Shown piece after piece: positions 18,643-27,632 of a stretch of DNA of 64,000 bases. Below the pieces are notes generated by a model. That model saw only the letters and a program-made list of their open reading frames with translations. It ran no database searches and was not told where the DNA came from. Numbering within the stretch: the stretch's first letter is position 1; each line of letters begins with the position of its first letter. Source of the stretch: Pseudomonas pseudonitroreducens (GTDB lineage Bacteria > Pseudomonadota > Gammaproteobacteria > Pseudomonadales > Pseudomonadaceae); contig NZ_BQHJ01000004.1 of assembly GCF_021603645.1 (NCBI RefSeq), positions 62,001-126,000 of the forward strand, read 5' to 3'. The position numbers and the translations under genes are program-made.

Positions 18643-20118
18643 ATGACAACACCATCCCGTCGATCGGCCGCCCCGCGCGTGCTGATCATCGGTGCCGGCT
18701 TTGCCGGCCTGGGCCTGGCGATCCGCCTGCAGAAGGCCGGCATCAGCGACTTCCTGATCCTCGAAAAGGCCGCCGATGTCGGTGGCTGCTGGCGCGAGAA
18801 CGTCTATCCGGGCGCCGCCTGTGACGTGCCTTCGCACCTGTATTCCTTCTCCTTCGAACCCAAGGCCGACTGGTCGCGCAAGTTTGCGCCCCAGGCGGAA
18901 ATCCTCGAGTACGCGCGGCACTGCGCCGATAAATACCGCCTGCGCGAACGCATCCGCTTCAACTGCGAGGTGCGCGACGCGAGCTTCGATGAAGCGGCTG
19001 GCGAGTGGCGGGTGACCTGCGCCGACGGAGAGGAGCTGCGCGCCCAATCGCTGGTCTGCGCCCTTGGCCAACTGAGCCGCCCGTTGATCCCGAAGCTGCC
19101 GGGCATCGAGCGCTTCCAGGGCAAGGCCTTTCATTCCGCACAGTGGGACCATGGCACTCCATTGGACGGCAAGCGCGTCGCCGTGGTCGGCACCGGAGCC
19201 AGCGCCATTCAGTTCGTCCCGCAGATCGCCCCGAAAGTCGCCGAGTTGCTGCTGTTCCAGCGCAGCGCCGCCTACGTGATCCCCAAGCCGGATCGCCCCT
19301 ATGCCGCCTGGGAACGCCGCATCAAGTCGCGCCTGCCCTGGCTGCAGCGCCTGGATCGTGGGCTGAAGTACGTGCAGCACGAGGCACGGGCGCTGGCTTT
19401 CACGGTGTTCCCGCCGATGATGAAATTCATGCGCATCAGCTTCCACCTGCACATGCGCAAGAGCATCGCCGACCCGCAGCTGCGTGCGCGCCTGCAGCCG
19501 GATTACCCCATGGGCTGCAAGCGCATCCTGATCAGCAATGACTACTACCCGGCGCTGGCGCGCAGCAACGTGAAGCTGATCGATACCGGTATCCGCGAGG
19601 TTACTGAAGACGCCATCGTCACTCGCGCCGGCCAGCGCCATCCGGTGGACGCCATCATCTATGGCACCGGCTTCGCCGCCACCGAGTTCCTCGCGCCGAT
19701 GCGCATCACCGGCCTGGCCGGGCGCGAGCTGAACCAGGCCTGGAGCGACGGCGCCGAGGCGTACAAGGGCATCAGCGTCAGCGGTTTCCCCAACTTCTTC
19801 ATCCTCTATGGGCCGAACACCAACCTGGGGCACAACTCGATCATCTACATGCTGGAGAGCCAGTTCCCCTACGTGCTCGGCTGCCTGCAACGGATCCAGC
19901 GCGAGGGCCTGAAGTACCTGGACCTCAAGCCGCAGGTGCAGCAGGGCTTCAACCGCCAGTTGCAGCACGACCTGCAGCACACCATCTGGGAGCGTGGTTG
20001 CAGCAGCTGGTACAAGACCGCCAGCGGGCGCAATACCGTGAACTGGCCGGGCTTCACCTTCCGCTATCGCCAACAGACCCGTCAGCCGGAGTTCGCCGAC
20101 TATGACTGCATCCGTTGA
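18643..20118 (+). CDS. Baeyer-Villiger-type flavin monooxygenase
   Basis: A 491-residue NADPH- and FAD-dependent monooxygenase that inserts oxygen next to a ketone to give an ester or lactone. It has the FAD-binding GxGxxG in IIGAGFAGLG near the N-terminus, the type I BVMO fingerprint FQGKAFHSAQWDHG (F-x-G-x3-H-x3-W), and a second Rossmann motif VVGTGASAIQ for NADPH. A GGGAG ribosome binding site precedes the ATG at 18643. The next gene, an esterase, overlaps it by 17 bases, and an SDR follows, so ketone to ester to alcohol and acid is encoded as one unit. Confidence 0.93.
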   Translation: MTTPSRRSAAPRVLIIGAGFAGLGLAIRLQKAGISDFLILEKAADVGGCWRENVYPGAACDVPSHLYSFSFEPKADWSRKFAPQAEILEYARHCADKYRLRERIRFNCEVRDASFDEAAGEWRVTCADGEELRAQSLVCALGQLSRPLIPKLPGIERFQGKAFHSAQWDHGTPLDGKRVAVVGTGASAIQFVPQIAPKVAELLLFQRSAAYVIPKPDRPYAAWERRIKSRLPWLQRLDRGLKYVQHEARALAFTVFPPMMKFMRISFHLHMRKSIADPQLRARLQPDYPMGCKRILISNDYYPALARSNVKLIDTGIREVTEDAIVTRAGQRHPVDAIIYGTGFAATEFLAPMRITGLAGRELNQAWSDGAEAYKGISVSGFPNFFILYGPNTNLGHNSIIYMLESQFPYVLGCLQRIQREGLKYLDLKPQVQQGFNRQLQHDLQHTIWERGCSSWYKTASGRNTVNWPGFTFRYRQQTRQPEFADYDCIR

Positions 20119-21064
20119 ACCCGTGGTGTCGCTGTCGACCCGCCAGAAACTGCTGACGGCCACCTTGCGCGGCGTGCTCAATCTGCTGTTCCGCGGGCTG
20201 ATGGGCCCGCAACTGCCGGTGAAGGCACAGCGCGCCCTGTTGCGCGGGCTGACGGCGGCGACGCTCACTCCCCGTGGCGTACACCGCGAGCAGGCAACGC
20301 TGGGTGGAGTTCCCGCCGAAGTCTGGCGGCCGGAACAGGTGGGTGAGGGCCGGGTGATCCTCTACCTGCATGGCGGCGCCTACCTGATCGGCTCGCCGGC
20401 CACGCACCGGGCGATCACCGCCAACCTGGCGCGGCGCTGCAAGGCGGAGGTCTGGGTGATCGATTACCGTCTCGCGCCCGAGCACCGCTTCCCGGCGCAG
20501 CGCGAAGACGCCGTGGCGGCTTACCGCGCGCTGCTGGACAAGGGTATTCCCGCGCAGTCCATCGCCGTGGTCGGAGATTCCGCCGGTGGCCACCTGACCC
20601 TGCAACTGGCGCTTGAGGCGAGGGCCCAGGGGCTGCCAGCGCCGGGCGCACTGGTGACCTTCTCGCCGGTGACCGATCTTTCCGCTGAACATCTGCACGC
20701 CCCGGCGGCGGGCGACCCGCTGATCACCCGCGCCTGGATCGAGAGTGCCATGGAGATGTTCTGCCCGCCCGGTGTACCGCGCGCAGACGCCCAGCTGTCG
20801 CCGTTGCATGCCGATCTCAGCGGCTTGCCGCCGCTGCTGATCCAGGTCGGTGAGGACGAGGTGCTGCGTAACGACAGCCTGCGCTTCGTCGCAGCGGCAC
20901 GGCGCTATGGCGCAACCGTCGAGCTGCAGCGCTTCCCCGGTTGCTGGCATGTATTCCAGGCCCACGCCGGTTTGCTCGACGTGGCCGATCGTGCGCTACA
21001 GGACGTTGCCGTCTTTCTCACCGGCCATCTGCAACCTGGTCTCAAGCAAGGATCGCCACGATGA
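20102..21064 (+). CDS. HSL-type alpha/beta-hydrolase (esterase)
   Basis: A 320-residue hormone-sensitive-lipase family esterase with the oxyanion motif HGGAYLIGS (about 85-93), nucleophile GDSAGGH (Ser near 154), the acid Asp in QVGEDEVL, and His in CWHVFQ. Its start lies 17 bases inside the monooxygenase gene and its stop overlaps the SDR start (ATGA), so the three genes are translationally coupled. It probably hydrolyses the ester or lactone produced by the monooxygenase; that is inferred from context, and the chain length or ring size is unknown. Confidence 0.93.
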   Translation: MTASVEPVVSLSTRQKLLTATLRGVLNLLFRGLMGPQLPVKAQRALLRGLTAATLTPRGVHREQATLGGVPAEVWRPEQVGEGRVILYLHGGAYLIGSPATHRAITANLARRCKAEVWVIDYRLAPEHRFPAQREDAVAAYRALLDKGIPAQSIAVVGDSAGGHLTLQLALEARAQGLPAPGALVTFSPVTDLSAEHLHAPAAGDPLITRAWIESAMEMFCPPGVPRADAQLSPLHADLSGLPPLLIQVGEDEVLRNDSLRFVAAARRYGATVELQRFPGCWHVFQAHAGLLDVADRALQDVAVFLTGHLQPGLKQGSPR

Positions 21065-21822
21065 ACACCATGCTGATCAGCGGGGCAGCGTCGGGCATAG
21101 GCGCCGCCACCGCAAAACTGTTCCACCAGCGCGGCTGGCGCGTCGGGCTGCTCGATCTCAACCCCGAACCATTGGCGGCGCTGGCTTCCGAGCTGGACGG
21201 TGCCTGGCATCGGGCGCTGGATGTTACCGATGCCGACGCCGTCTCGGCGGCAGTGTGCGAGTTCGCCGAAGCCAACGGCGGTCAATTGCGCCTGCTGTTC
21301 AACTGCGCGGGCATCCTGCGTTTCGGCCGCTTCGAGGACATCAGCCTCGCCGAGCACAACCGCATCATCGCGATCAACGTTCAGGGCGTGCTGAATTGCT
21401 GTTATGCGGCGCTGCCTTACCTCAAGCGCACGTCCGGCGCGCAGGTGCTGAACATGGGCTCGGCTTCCGGGCTCTACGGCGTGCCGCAGATGGCCAGCTA
21501 TTCGGCGTCGAAGTTTGCCGTGCGCGGCCTGACCGAAGCGCTGGAGCTGGAGTGGCGCGAACTGGGCATCCGCGTCGCCGACCTGATGCCGCCTTTCGTA
21601 CGTACGCCGATGGTCGCCAGCCAGACCTTCGAGCCGCCGGTGCTGCGTCGCCTGGGCGTCACCCTGGTGGCCGAGGATATCGCCCAGGCCGCCTGGCGCC
21701 AGGCGCAGAGCAGCGGCGTGCACCGGCCGATCGGCGCGATGTTCCGCGCCATGTACTGGTCCGGCCAGCTGTCGCCGCCGGCGATCAATCGCTGGGTGAT
21801 GGCCTGGCTCAGCCGCGCCTGA
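21061..21822 (+). CDS. Short-chain dehydrogenase/reductase
   Basis: A 253-residue classical SDR with the NAD(P)-binding ISGAASGIGAAT near the N-terminus, the NCAG motif, catalytic Ser in NMGSASG and YSASK (Tyr-Lys). The ATG at 21061 overlaps the esterase stop. In this operon it could oxidise the starting secondary alcohol to the ketone for the monooxygenase, or act on the alcohol released after ester hydrolysis. An Asp at the end of the second beta strand (LLDLN) favours NAD(H). Confidence 0.93.
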   Translation: MNTMLISGAASGIGAATAKLFHQRGWRVGLLDLNPEPLAALASELDGAWHRALDVTDADAVSAAVCEFAEANGGQLRLLFNCAGILRFGRFEDISLAEHNRIIAINVQGVLNCCYAALPYLKRTSGAQVLNMGSASGLYGVPQMASYSASKFAVRGLTEALELEWRELGIRVADLMPPFVRTPMVASQTFEPPVLRRLGVTLVAEDIAQAAWRQAQSSGVHRPIGAMFRAMYWSGQLSPPAINRWVMAWLSRA

Positions 21823-21855
21823 GTAGACTGCAGGGGCGGCAAAGGAGGCCGGCCC

Positions 21856-22539
21856 ATGCAGCAAACCCCGCAAACTCAGTCATCCGCCTGGCAGCGCGTG
21901 CTGCAGGACATCACTACGCCCTTCGACCGGATCAGCGAGATGACCTACGGGGTCATCATGACGCTGACCATCATCTCGGTGATCTCTGCCGCCAGCGGTG
22001 GGGCGAGCCGACAGGACCTGATCGTCGCCGCGCTGGGCTGCAACATCGCCTGGGGCGTGGTGGATGCCCTGATGCTGCTGGTGCGCCTGCGGGTGGAGCG
22101 GCTGCACCAGCATGGCCGCCTGCGGGCGCTGCGCGGCACCTCCACTGACGTCGACTTTCGCGAAGGCCTCGACGAATTCCTGCCGCCGCGGCTGGTGGCG
22201 ATCCTGCAGCCGGATGAGCTGTGGAGCCTGCGCCAGCGCCTGGTCGCATCCGAGCTGGGAACCGGTGAGCCGCACGGCGGCGGCGCCGAGGTCTGGCTGG
22301 CGGCGCTGCTGATCGTGGTGCTGGTCACCGGCATTACCCTGCCGCTGATCCTGCCACTGTGGCTGGTACCCGATGACCTGTTGGCACTGCGCCTGGCCCA
22401 GGGCATCGGCGTGAGCATGCTGTTCGGCCTGGGCTGGCTGCTCAGCCGCTGGTCCGGTGGCTCGCCCTGGCCCGGAGCGCTGGGCTTTACCGCACTGGGC
22501 GTGGCCATGACCGGTCTGTGCATCGCACTGGGCGGCTAG
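21856..22539 (+). CDS. VIT1/CCC1-like membrane protein
   Basis: A 227-residue membrane protein. The first hydrophobic segments (DRISEMTYGVIMTLTIISVISAA and LGCNIAWGVVDALMLLV) match the N-terminal signature of the VIT1/CCC1 relatives in proteobacteria, and three more hydrophobic stretches follow after a charged loop (about residues 80-145). VIT proteins move Fe or Mn, but this group lacks direct functional evidence that I know of. It starts 33 bases after the SDR gene with a GGAGG ribosome binding site, so it may be read through from the operon, without clear functional relation. Confidence 0.75.
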   Translation: MQQTPQTQSSAWQRVLQDITTPFDRISEMTYGVIMTLTIISVISAASGGASRQDLIVAALGCNIAWGVVDALMLLVRLRVERLHQHGRLRALRGTSTDVDFREGLDEFLPPRLVAILQPDELWSLRQRLVASELGTGEPHGGGAEVWLAALLIVVLVTGITLPLILPLWLVPDDLLALRLAQGIGVSMLFGLGWLLSRWSGGSPWPGALGFTALGVAMTGLCIALGG

Positions 22540-22815
22540 CGACGCAGGATGGCGCCTTTCTGCCGCCCGTCGCCGCCCAACGGCGCGAAGCGTCAAAGGA
22601 GCGGCAGGCCGCGTGCTCAGGCGCTACTCTGAGAAATGTGGCCGGGATAGTCCGTTGCGCCGTTCGGCGCGTTCGACGGAGTTGGCCACTATTTCGGGGG
22701 ACGTTGCGTCAATTGACGTTTCCTGGCGGCACACTGAAGTGCCCGGAATGCACCCGTGGCGGGTGCGTTCGTCGGCGGGAATACACTCTGAACGTCTCGA
22801 CAGGAGGTGCGTACC

Positions 22816-23154
22816 ATGGAAAAGCCCCTCTCGGAGGATATCAGCGTCAACGTGTTGCGCCGGATGAAGGAAGGTGGCTTCGACTTCGCTCGCATTCATC
22901 CCATCGATTTTTTCGCCATCTTTTCCGATGAACAGAACGCCCGCAAAGCTGCCCGGCAGTTTCGCGGAGAGTCGCTGAGAACCCAGGTCGAAGCCCGCGA
23001 TGATGGCGGCTGGAGCCTGCAGATCAGCAAGGTGATGTTCGCTACCCACGCCGCCATCGGCGATTTCGAGCACGACCTGGAGGAAGTCGTGGTGCCACTG
23101 GGCGGTATTCTCGATGGATGGGGCGTGACCCAGGAGGTCACCTCCCTGCGCTGA
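22816..23154 (+). CDS. Ribonuclease E inhibitor RraB family protein
   Basis: A 112-residue acidic cytoplasmic protein of the RraB fold (FDFARIHPIDFFAIFSDEQNARK, then WSLQISKVMFATHAAIGDFE and GILDGWGV). RraB binds the C-terminal half of RNase E and modulates mRNA decay in E. coli. The ATG at 22816 is preceded by AGGAGG at ideal spacing. A hairpin terminator follows the gene. The 276-base gap before it holds no gene; it contains a 12-base palindrome CGTCAATTGACG at 22707-22718. Confidence 0.85.
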   Translation: MEKPLSEDISVNVLRRMKEGGFDFARIHPIDFFAIFSDEQNARKAARQFRGESLRTQVEARDDGGWSLQISKVMFATHAAIGDFEHDLEEVVVPLGGILDGWGVTQEVTSLR

Positions 23155-23208
23155 CCGCAACACGTCGTCGAGCCATCACCCGATGGCCGATTGTCTGGCC
23201 GCAAAGCG

Positions 23209-23245
23209 GAAAGTGCGCCGCCACCAGCAGTGACGGCGCACTTTC
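23209..23245 (+). terminator. Hairpin terminator after the rraB-like gene
   Basis: A 12-bp stem GAAAGTGCGCCG / CGGCGCACTTTC around a 13-base loop, followed by TTC. The inverted repeat is perfect. Confidence 0.75.
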
Positions 23246-23342
23246 TTCGCCGCCTGCTCGGCGGCCGTGCAAGGACCCGCTTGCGGACACGCCAGGTTTC
23301 TTCAGCGCCGCCGATCCGGCAGACTGCCGGGCGGAGGTGACC

Positions 23343-24047
23343 ATGACCGATATTCTGATCCTGACCCACGTCGATTTCTGCCCGCCTGGCCATCTGGGCG
23401 CGCTGCTCGACCGTCTGCAACTGCCGTTCGACGTGCGCCGCGCCGACCTCGACGAGCTGCAAGGCTACGACCTGGAACGGCCCAAGGCCGTCGCCATCAT
23501 GGGCGGGCCGATGAGCGTGAACGACGACCTGCCATGGCTGCGCGACGAAATCGCGGCGATCCGCCGTTTCCTCGAGCGTGACGTGCCGATGATCGGCCAC
23601 TGCCTGGGCGGCCAGTTGCTGGCCAAGGCGCTGGGCGCGCAGATCCATCGCCTGCCGTACACCGAACTGGGCTGGCAGCCGATGCGCCGCGTGGAAGGGC
23701 AGAGCCCCTGGCTGGCGCACCTGCCTGACGAATTCCCGATCTACCAGTGGCACGGCGATACCTTCGATATCCCCGAAGGCGCCACCCGCTTGCTGTCCAG
23801 TCCCTGGTGCGAGAACCAGGCGTTCAGCTTCGGTGAGCGCATTCTCGGCCTGCAGGGCCACCCGGAGATGACCGAGGAGCTGGTCAGCGATTGGGTCAAC
23901 GGTTTCCCGGAATACCTCGACCCGAGCCAGCCGAGCCAGGAAAGCGCCGAGGTGATGCTCGAGGGCCTGCCGCAGCGGGTCGCGGCGATGAACCAGGTGG
24001 CGGAAGGCTTCTACCGCCATTGGCTGAAGCTGGCCGGGTTGGTCTGA
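23343..24047 (+). CDS. Class I glutamine amidotransferase-like protein
   Basis: A 234-residue stand-alone triad-type amidotransferase domain, as in GMP-synthase subunit A relatives. Catalytic Cys lies in GHCLGGQLLA (about residue 84) and the His-Glu pair in GHPEMTEE. Such free domains often supply ammonia to an unidentified partner or act as gamma-glutamyl hydrolases, for example PuuD-like in polyamine catabolism. The neighbouring leftward operon encodes polyamine/GABA genes, but the gene is on the other strand. A GGAGG ribosome binding site precedes the ATG at 23343. Confidence 0.87.
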   Translation: MTDILILTHVDFCPPGHLGALLDRLQLPFDVRRADLDELQGYDLERPKAVAIMGGPMSVNDDLPWLRDEIAAIRRFLERDVPMIGHCLGGQLLAKALGAQIHRLPYTELGWQPMRRVEGQSPWLAHLPDEFPIYQWHGDTFDIPEGATRLLSSPWCENQAFSFGERILGLQGHPEMTEELVSDWVNGFPEYLDPSQPSQESAEVMLEGLPQRVAAMNQVAEGFYRHWLKLAGLV

Positions 24048-24097
24048 TCGGTGTCTCGCACCACGCTGGTGGTGCATGGCGCACTTTGCAGGATGGC

Positions 24098-24312
24098 GTG
24101 GAGCGCAGCGATACCCATCGACTCCGCCCACCGACAGCATGGGTATCGCTGCGCTCCACCCATGCTACGTTTCTGTCCGCAATTCTGATGCGGCTATGGA
24201 CGATCGCGGACGGAGTCCGCTCCTACGCAGGGGGCGGCTTTTCGTAGGAGCGAGCCTGCTCGCGAACAGCCCCCGCTGCGGGGCCGGGGTTCGCGAGCAA
24301 GCTCGCTCCTAC
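24098..24312. repeat. Cluster of three kinds of intergenic palindrome
   Basis: The gap between the amidotransferase and aldehyde dehydrogenase genes holds an inverted repeat of 21-base arms (24098-24118 and 24139-24159, GTGGAGCGCAGCGATACCCA type), a TCGCGGACGGAGTCCGC palindrome (24203-24226) and a facing REP pair (24244-24267 and 24289-24312). No gene is seen here. Confidence 0.88.
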
Positions 24313-24338
24313 AGGTCAGGCTCACGCCGGGGCGCGGC

Positions 24339-25763
24339 TCAGTGCTTGAACATGATGTGCCGCGCCACGGTGTAGTCCTCCAGTCCGTACATCGACAAAT
24401 CCTTGCCGTAGCCGGACTGCTTGAAGCCGCCGTGGGGCATTTCGCTGCACAGCATGAAGTGGGTGTTGACCCAGGTGCAGCCGTACTGCAGGCGCGCCGC
24501 GACCCGTGAGGCGCGGCCCACATCCTTCGTCCACACCGACGAGGCGAGCCCGTAGTCGGAGTCGTTCGCCCAGCGCACCGCCTCGTCCGCGTCGCTGAAC
24601 GGCGTCACCGAGACCACCGGGCCGAACACTTCGCGGCGGACGATCTCGTCATCCTGCTGGGCGTTGGCCACCACCGTGGGCTCGTAGAAGAAGCCCTTGC
24701 CGCTGACCATCTTGCCGCCGGTGGCGATCTGGATGTGCGGGCTGGCCTTGGCCCGTTCGACGAAGCCGGAGACGCGGTCGCGCTGGGCCGCAGTGATCAG
24801 CGGGCCGAGCTCGGTATTCGGGTCGTTCTGCAGGCCGGTCTTCAAGCTCGATACCGCGCTGGCCAGATCGGCGACGAAGTTGTCGTAGACCTTCTTGCCG
24901 GCATAGATGCGGCAGGCGGCGGTGCAATCCTGCCCGGCGTTGTAGAAGCCGAAGGTGCGGATGCCGGCGATCACGTCGTCCAGGTCGGCATCGTCGAAGA
25001 CGATCACCGGGGCCTTGCCGCCCAGCTCCATGTGCAGGCGCTTCACGCTGTCGGCGGCGCTCTTGATGATGGCCTTGCCGGTGCCCACCGAGCCGGTCAG
25101 CGAGACCATGCGCACCAGATCGTGGCTGACCAGCGGCGCGCCCACGCTCGGGCCGCGGCCGAAGACCAGGTTGACCACGCCGGCGGGGAACAGCTCGGCG
25201 ATGAATTCGGCCACCCGCAGGGCGGTCAGCGGTGTCTGCTCCGAAGGCTTGAGCACCACGCAGTTACCGGCGGCCAGGGCCGGGCCGAGCTTCCACGCGG
25301 CCATCATCAGCGGGTAGTTCCACGGTGCGATGGAGGCGACTACGCCCACCGGGTCGCGGCGGATCATCGAGGTGAAGCCGGGCAGGTACTCGCCGGCGGC
25401 GGAGCCGGGCAGCACCCGGCAGGCGCCTGCGAAGAAACGGAACACGTCGGCAATGGCCGGGATCTCGTCGTTCAGCGCGGCGGCGTAGGGCTTTCCGCAG
25501 TTGTCCGATTCCAGTTGGGCCAGCTCCGCGGCGTGTTCCTCGATGCGGTCGGCCAGGCGCAGCAGGAGCAGGGCGCGATCCTTCGGTGCGGTCTGCGACC
25601 AGCCGTCGAAGGCCGCGTCAGCGGCGCGCACGGCGGTGTCCACCTGGGCTTCGCTGGCTTCGGCGACTTGGCCGATCACCTCGCCGGTGGAGGGGTTGAG
25701 GATGTCCAGCCTGGTGCCTTCGCCGGCGACGAACTGGCCGTTGATCAGGAGTTTGGTTTGCAT
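24339..25763 (-). CDS. patD: Gamma-aminobutyraldehyde dehydrogenase (PatD/YdcW-like)
   Basis: A 474-residue NAD-dependent aldehyde dehydrogenase that oxidises 4-aminobutanal to GABA in putrescine degradation. It has the family signatures [40 protein letters not shown] (general base Glu) and the catalytic Cys in [13 protein letters not shown]. Length equals that of E. coli PatD. It is the last gene of a leftward ydcS-ydcT-ydcU-ydcV-patD order identical to E. coli, which supports the substrate. The ATG at 25763 follows a GGAGC sequence. Confidence 0.9.
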   Translation of the reverse strand: MQTKLLINGQFVAGEGTRLDILNPSTGEVIGQVAEASEAQVDTAVRAADAAFDGWSQTAPKDRALLLLRLADRIEEHAAELAQLESDNCGKPYAAALNDEIPAIADVFRFFAGACRVLPGSAAGEYLPGFTSMIRRDPVGVVASIAPWNYPLMMAAWKLGPALAAGNCVVLKPSEQTPLTALRVAEFIAELFPAGVVNLVFGRGPSVGAPLVSHDLVRMVSLTGSVGTGKAIIKSAADSVKRLHMELGGKAPVIVFDDADLDDVIAGIRTFGFYNAGQDCTAACRIYAGKKVYDNFVADLASAVSSLKTGLQNDPNTELGPLITAAQRDRVSGFVERAKASPHIQIATGGKMVSGKGFFYEPTVVANAQQDDEIVRREVFGPVVSVTPFSDADEAVRWANDSDYGLASSVWTKDVGRASRVAARLQYGCTWVNTHFMLCSEMPHGGFKQSGYGKDLSMYGLEDYTVARHIMFKH

Positions 25764-25790
25764 GGGGGGCTCCTTTCGTCAGTGGGTTTG

Positions 25791-25904
25791 CCCTCACCCC
25801 AATCTTCTCCCGGAGAGAGGGAGCTGTCCGTGCCGGGTGAAACAGTGGTTTCTTCCTGCGCCGTTCCAGCCTCCTCTCCCTTCAGGAGACGGTTAGGCAG
25901 GGGG
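25791..25904. repeat. Degenerate copy of a ~115-bp terminal-inverted-repeat element
   Basis: Begins CCCTCACCCC and ends GGTTAGGCAGGGGG, with an interior like the copies at 28783, 41464 and 54460. It is the most decayed copy and fills the gap between ydcV-like and patD-like genes. Confidence 0.7.
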
Positions 25905-25918
25905 CGCTAAGTACAGGG

Positions 25919-26740
25919 TCACTTGCCACTCCCCGCCACGTCGCTGGTGCCTCGCGTCAGGTAGTAGGCGCCGAGGATCGGCAGCATGGTGGCGAGCATC
26001 ACCAGCATGGCCACCACATTGGTGATCGGCACGTCGCGCGGGCGGCTGAGCTGGTTGAGCAGCCACAGCGGCAGGGTGCGTTCGTGGCCGGCGGTGAAGG
26101 TGGTGACGATGATCTCGTCGAACGACAGCGCGAAGGCCAGCATGCCGCCGGCCAGCAGCGCCGTGGCGATGTTCGGCAGGATGATGTAGCGGAAGGTCTG
26201 CCAGCCGTCGGCGCCCAGGTCCATGCTCGCCTCGATCAGGCTGAAGGAGGTGCGGCGGAAGCGCGCGATCACGTTGTTGTAGACGATCACCACGCAGAAG
26301 GTCGCGTGGCCGATGACGATGGTCAGGAAGCCCGGCTCGATCCCCAGCGTCTTGAACGCCGAGAGCAGGGCGATACCGGTGATGATGCCGGGCAGGGCGA
26401 TGGGCAGGATCAGCATCAGCGAGATGCTTTCCTTGCCGAAGAAGTCACGGCGGTACAGCGCGCCGGCCGCCAGCGTGCCGAGGATCATGGCGATCAGCGT
26501 GGCCACACAGGCGATCTTCACTGACAGCCAGATGGCATCGAGCACGTCGCCGCGCTGAAAGGCGATGCTGAACCACTTCAGGGTGAAGCCCTGCAGCGGG
26601 AAGCTGTAGGCCGACTCTTCGGTGTTGAACGCGTAAAGCAGGATCACCAGGATCGGGAAATGCAGGAACACCAGCCCGCCCCAGGCCGCCAGGCGCAGGA
26701 ACCACGAAGGACGGTCGGTGGAGTGTGCCTCAGAGCGCAT
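25919..26740 (-). CDS. ydcV: Polyamine-type ABC transporter permease (YdcV-like)
   Basis: A 273-residue inner-membrane permease of the PotC/YdcV family with about six helices and the EAA loop [22 protein letters not shown], which contacts the ATPase. The ATG at 26740 overlaps the upstream permease gene by 11 bases. It works with the adjacent permease, ATPase and binding protein as one importer. YdcSTUV is annotated for putrescine/spermidine uptake; exact substrate is not shown by sequence. Confidence 0.92.
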   Translation of the reverse strand: MRSEAHSTDRPSWFLRLAAWGGLVFLHFPILVILLYAFNTEESAYSFPLQGFTLKWFSIAFQRGDVLDAIWLSVKIACVATLIAMILGTLAAGALYRRDFFGKESISLMLILPIALPGIITGIALLSAFKTLGIEPGFLTIVIGHATFCVVIVYNNVIARFRRTSFSLIEASMDLGADGWQTFRYIILPNIATALLAGGMLAFALSFDEIIVTTFTAGHERTLPLWLLNQLSRPRDVPITNVVAMLVMLATMLPILGAYYLTRGTSDVAGSGK

Positions 26741-27632
26741 CGAAGGCCCCCAGTCGCTTGGCGATGGACAGGTAGACGGCAATCAGCACGATGGGCACCA
26801 GGGTGAAGGCCGCCGCCAGCGGCATGTTGCCCACCGCGCCCTGTTGCACGTAGACCATGGTGCCGATGAACAGCCCGCTGGGGCCCACCAGCTGCGGGAT
26901 GATGAAGTCGCCCAGGGTCAGGCTGAAGGTGAAGATCGAGCCGGCCACCACGCCGGGGAAGGCCAGCGGCAGGATGACCTGGAAGAAGGTCTGCCGCGGA
27001 TGCGCGCCGAGGTCGGCCGAGGCCTGCAGCAGCGTCGGCGGCAGGCGCTCGAGGGCGGCCTGGATCGGCAGGATCATGAACGGCAGCCAGACGTAGGTGA
27101 ACACCCAGAAACGCCCCAGGTGCGAAGTGGACAGGGTGTTGCCGCCCACGCCGGGAACCTCCAGCAGCAGGTTCAGCAGGCCGAGCAGGTGCAGGTGTTC
27201 GATCACCCAGTAGAGGATGCCGCCCTTGGCCAGGATCACCGTCCAGGCGTAGGCCTTGACGATATAGCTGGCCCACATCGGCAGCATCACGGCGATGTAG
27301 AAGAAGGCTTTCTCCTTGGGCCCGGCGTAGCGCGCCATGTAGTAGGCGATGGGGAAGGCGAGGATGGCGCTGGCCACTGACACGGCGATGGCCATGCTGA
27401 AGGTGCGCAGGACGATGTCGTAGTTGGCCGGGTTGAACAGCGCCTGGTAGTTGGCCAGGGTCAGATCCGGCGTCACCGCCATGGTGAAGTCGTCGAAGGT
27501 GTAGAAGCTCTGCCAGAGCAGGGCGAACAGCGAGCCGATGTAGATCACGCCGAACCACAGCAGCGGCGGGATCAGCAGCATCAGCAGATAGAGCGTGCTG
27601 CGCCGGTAGAGGAAGCTGGAGATCGCCCTCAC
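26730..27632 (-). CDS. ydcU: Polyamine-type ABC transporter permease (YdcU-like)
   Basis: A 300-residue permease of the PotB/YdcU family. It has a long first helix ([20 protein letters not shown]), about six membrane segments and the EAA loop [24 protein letters not shown]. The start at 27632 overlaps the ATPase stop by 4 bases (ATGA), and its end overlaps the ydcV-like start, so translation is coupled along the operon. Confidence 0.93.
   Translation of the reverse strand: MRAISSFLYRRSTLYLLMLLIPPLLWFGVIYIGSLFALLWQSFYTFDDFTMAVTPDLTLANYQALFNPANYDIVLRTFSMAIAVSVASAILAFPIAYYMARYAGPKEKAFFYIAVMLPMWASYIVKAYAWTVILAKGGILYWVIEHLHLLGLLNLLLEVPGVGGNTLSTSHLGRFWVFTYVWLPFMILPIQAALERLPPTLLQASADLGAHPRQTFFQVILPLAFPGVVAGSIFTFSLTLGDFIIPQLVGPSGLFIGTMVYVQQGAVGNMPLAAAFTLVPIVLIAVYLSIAKRLGAFDAL

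Noticed and set aside
22707-22718. CGTCAATTGACG as an operator for the rraB-like gene
   Set aside because: It is a perfect 12-base palindrome, but nothing ties it to a regulator and its distance from the start (about 100 bases) is not telling; noted only in the gene entry.
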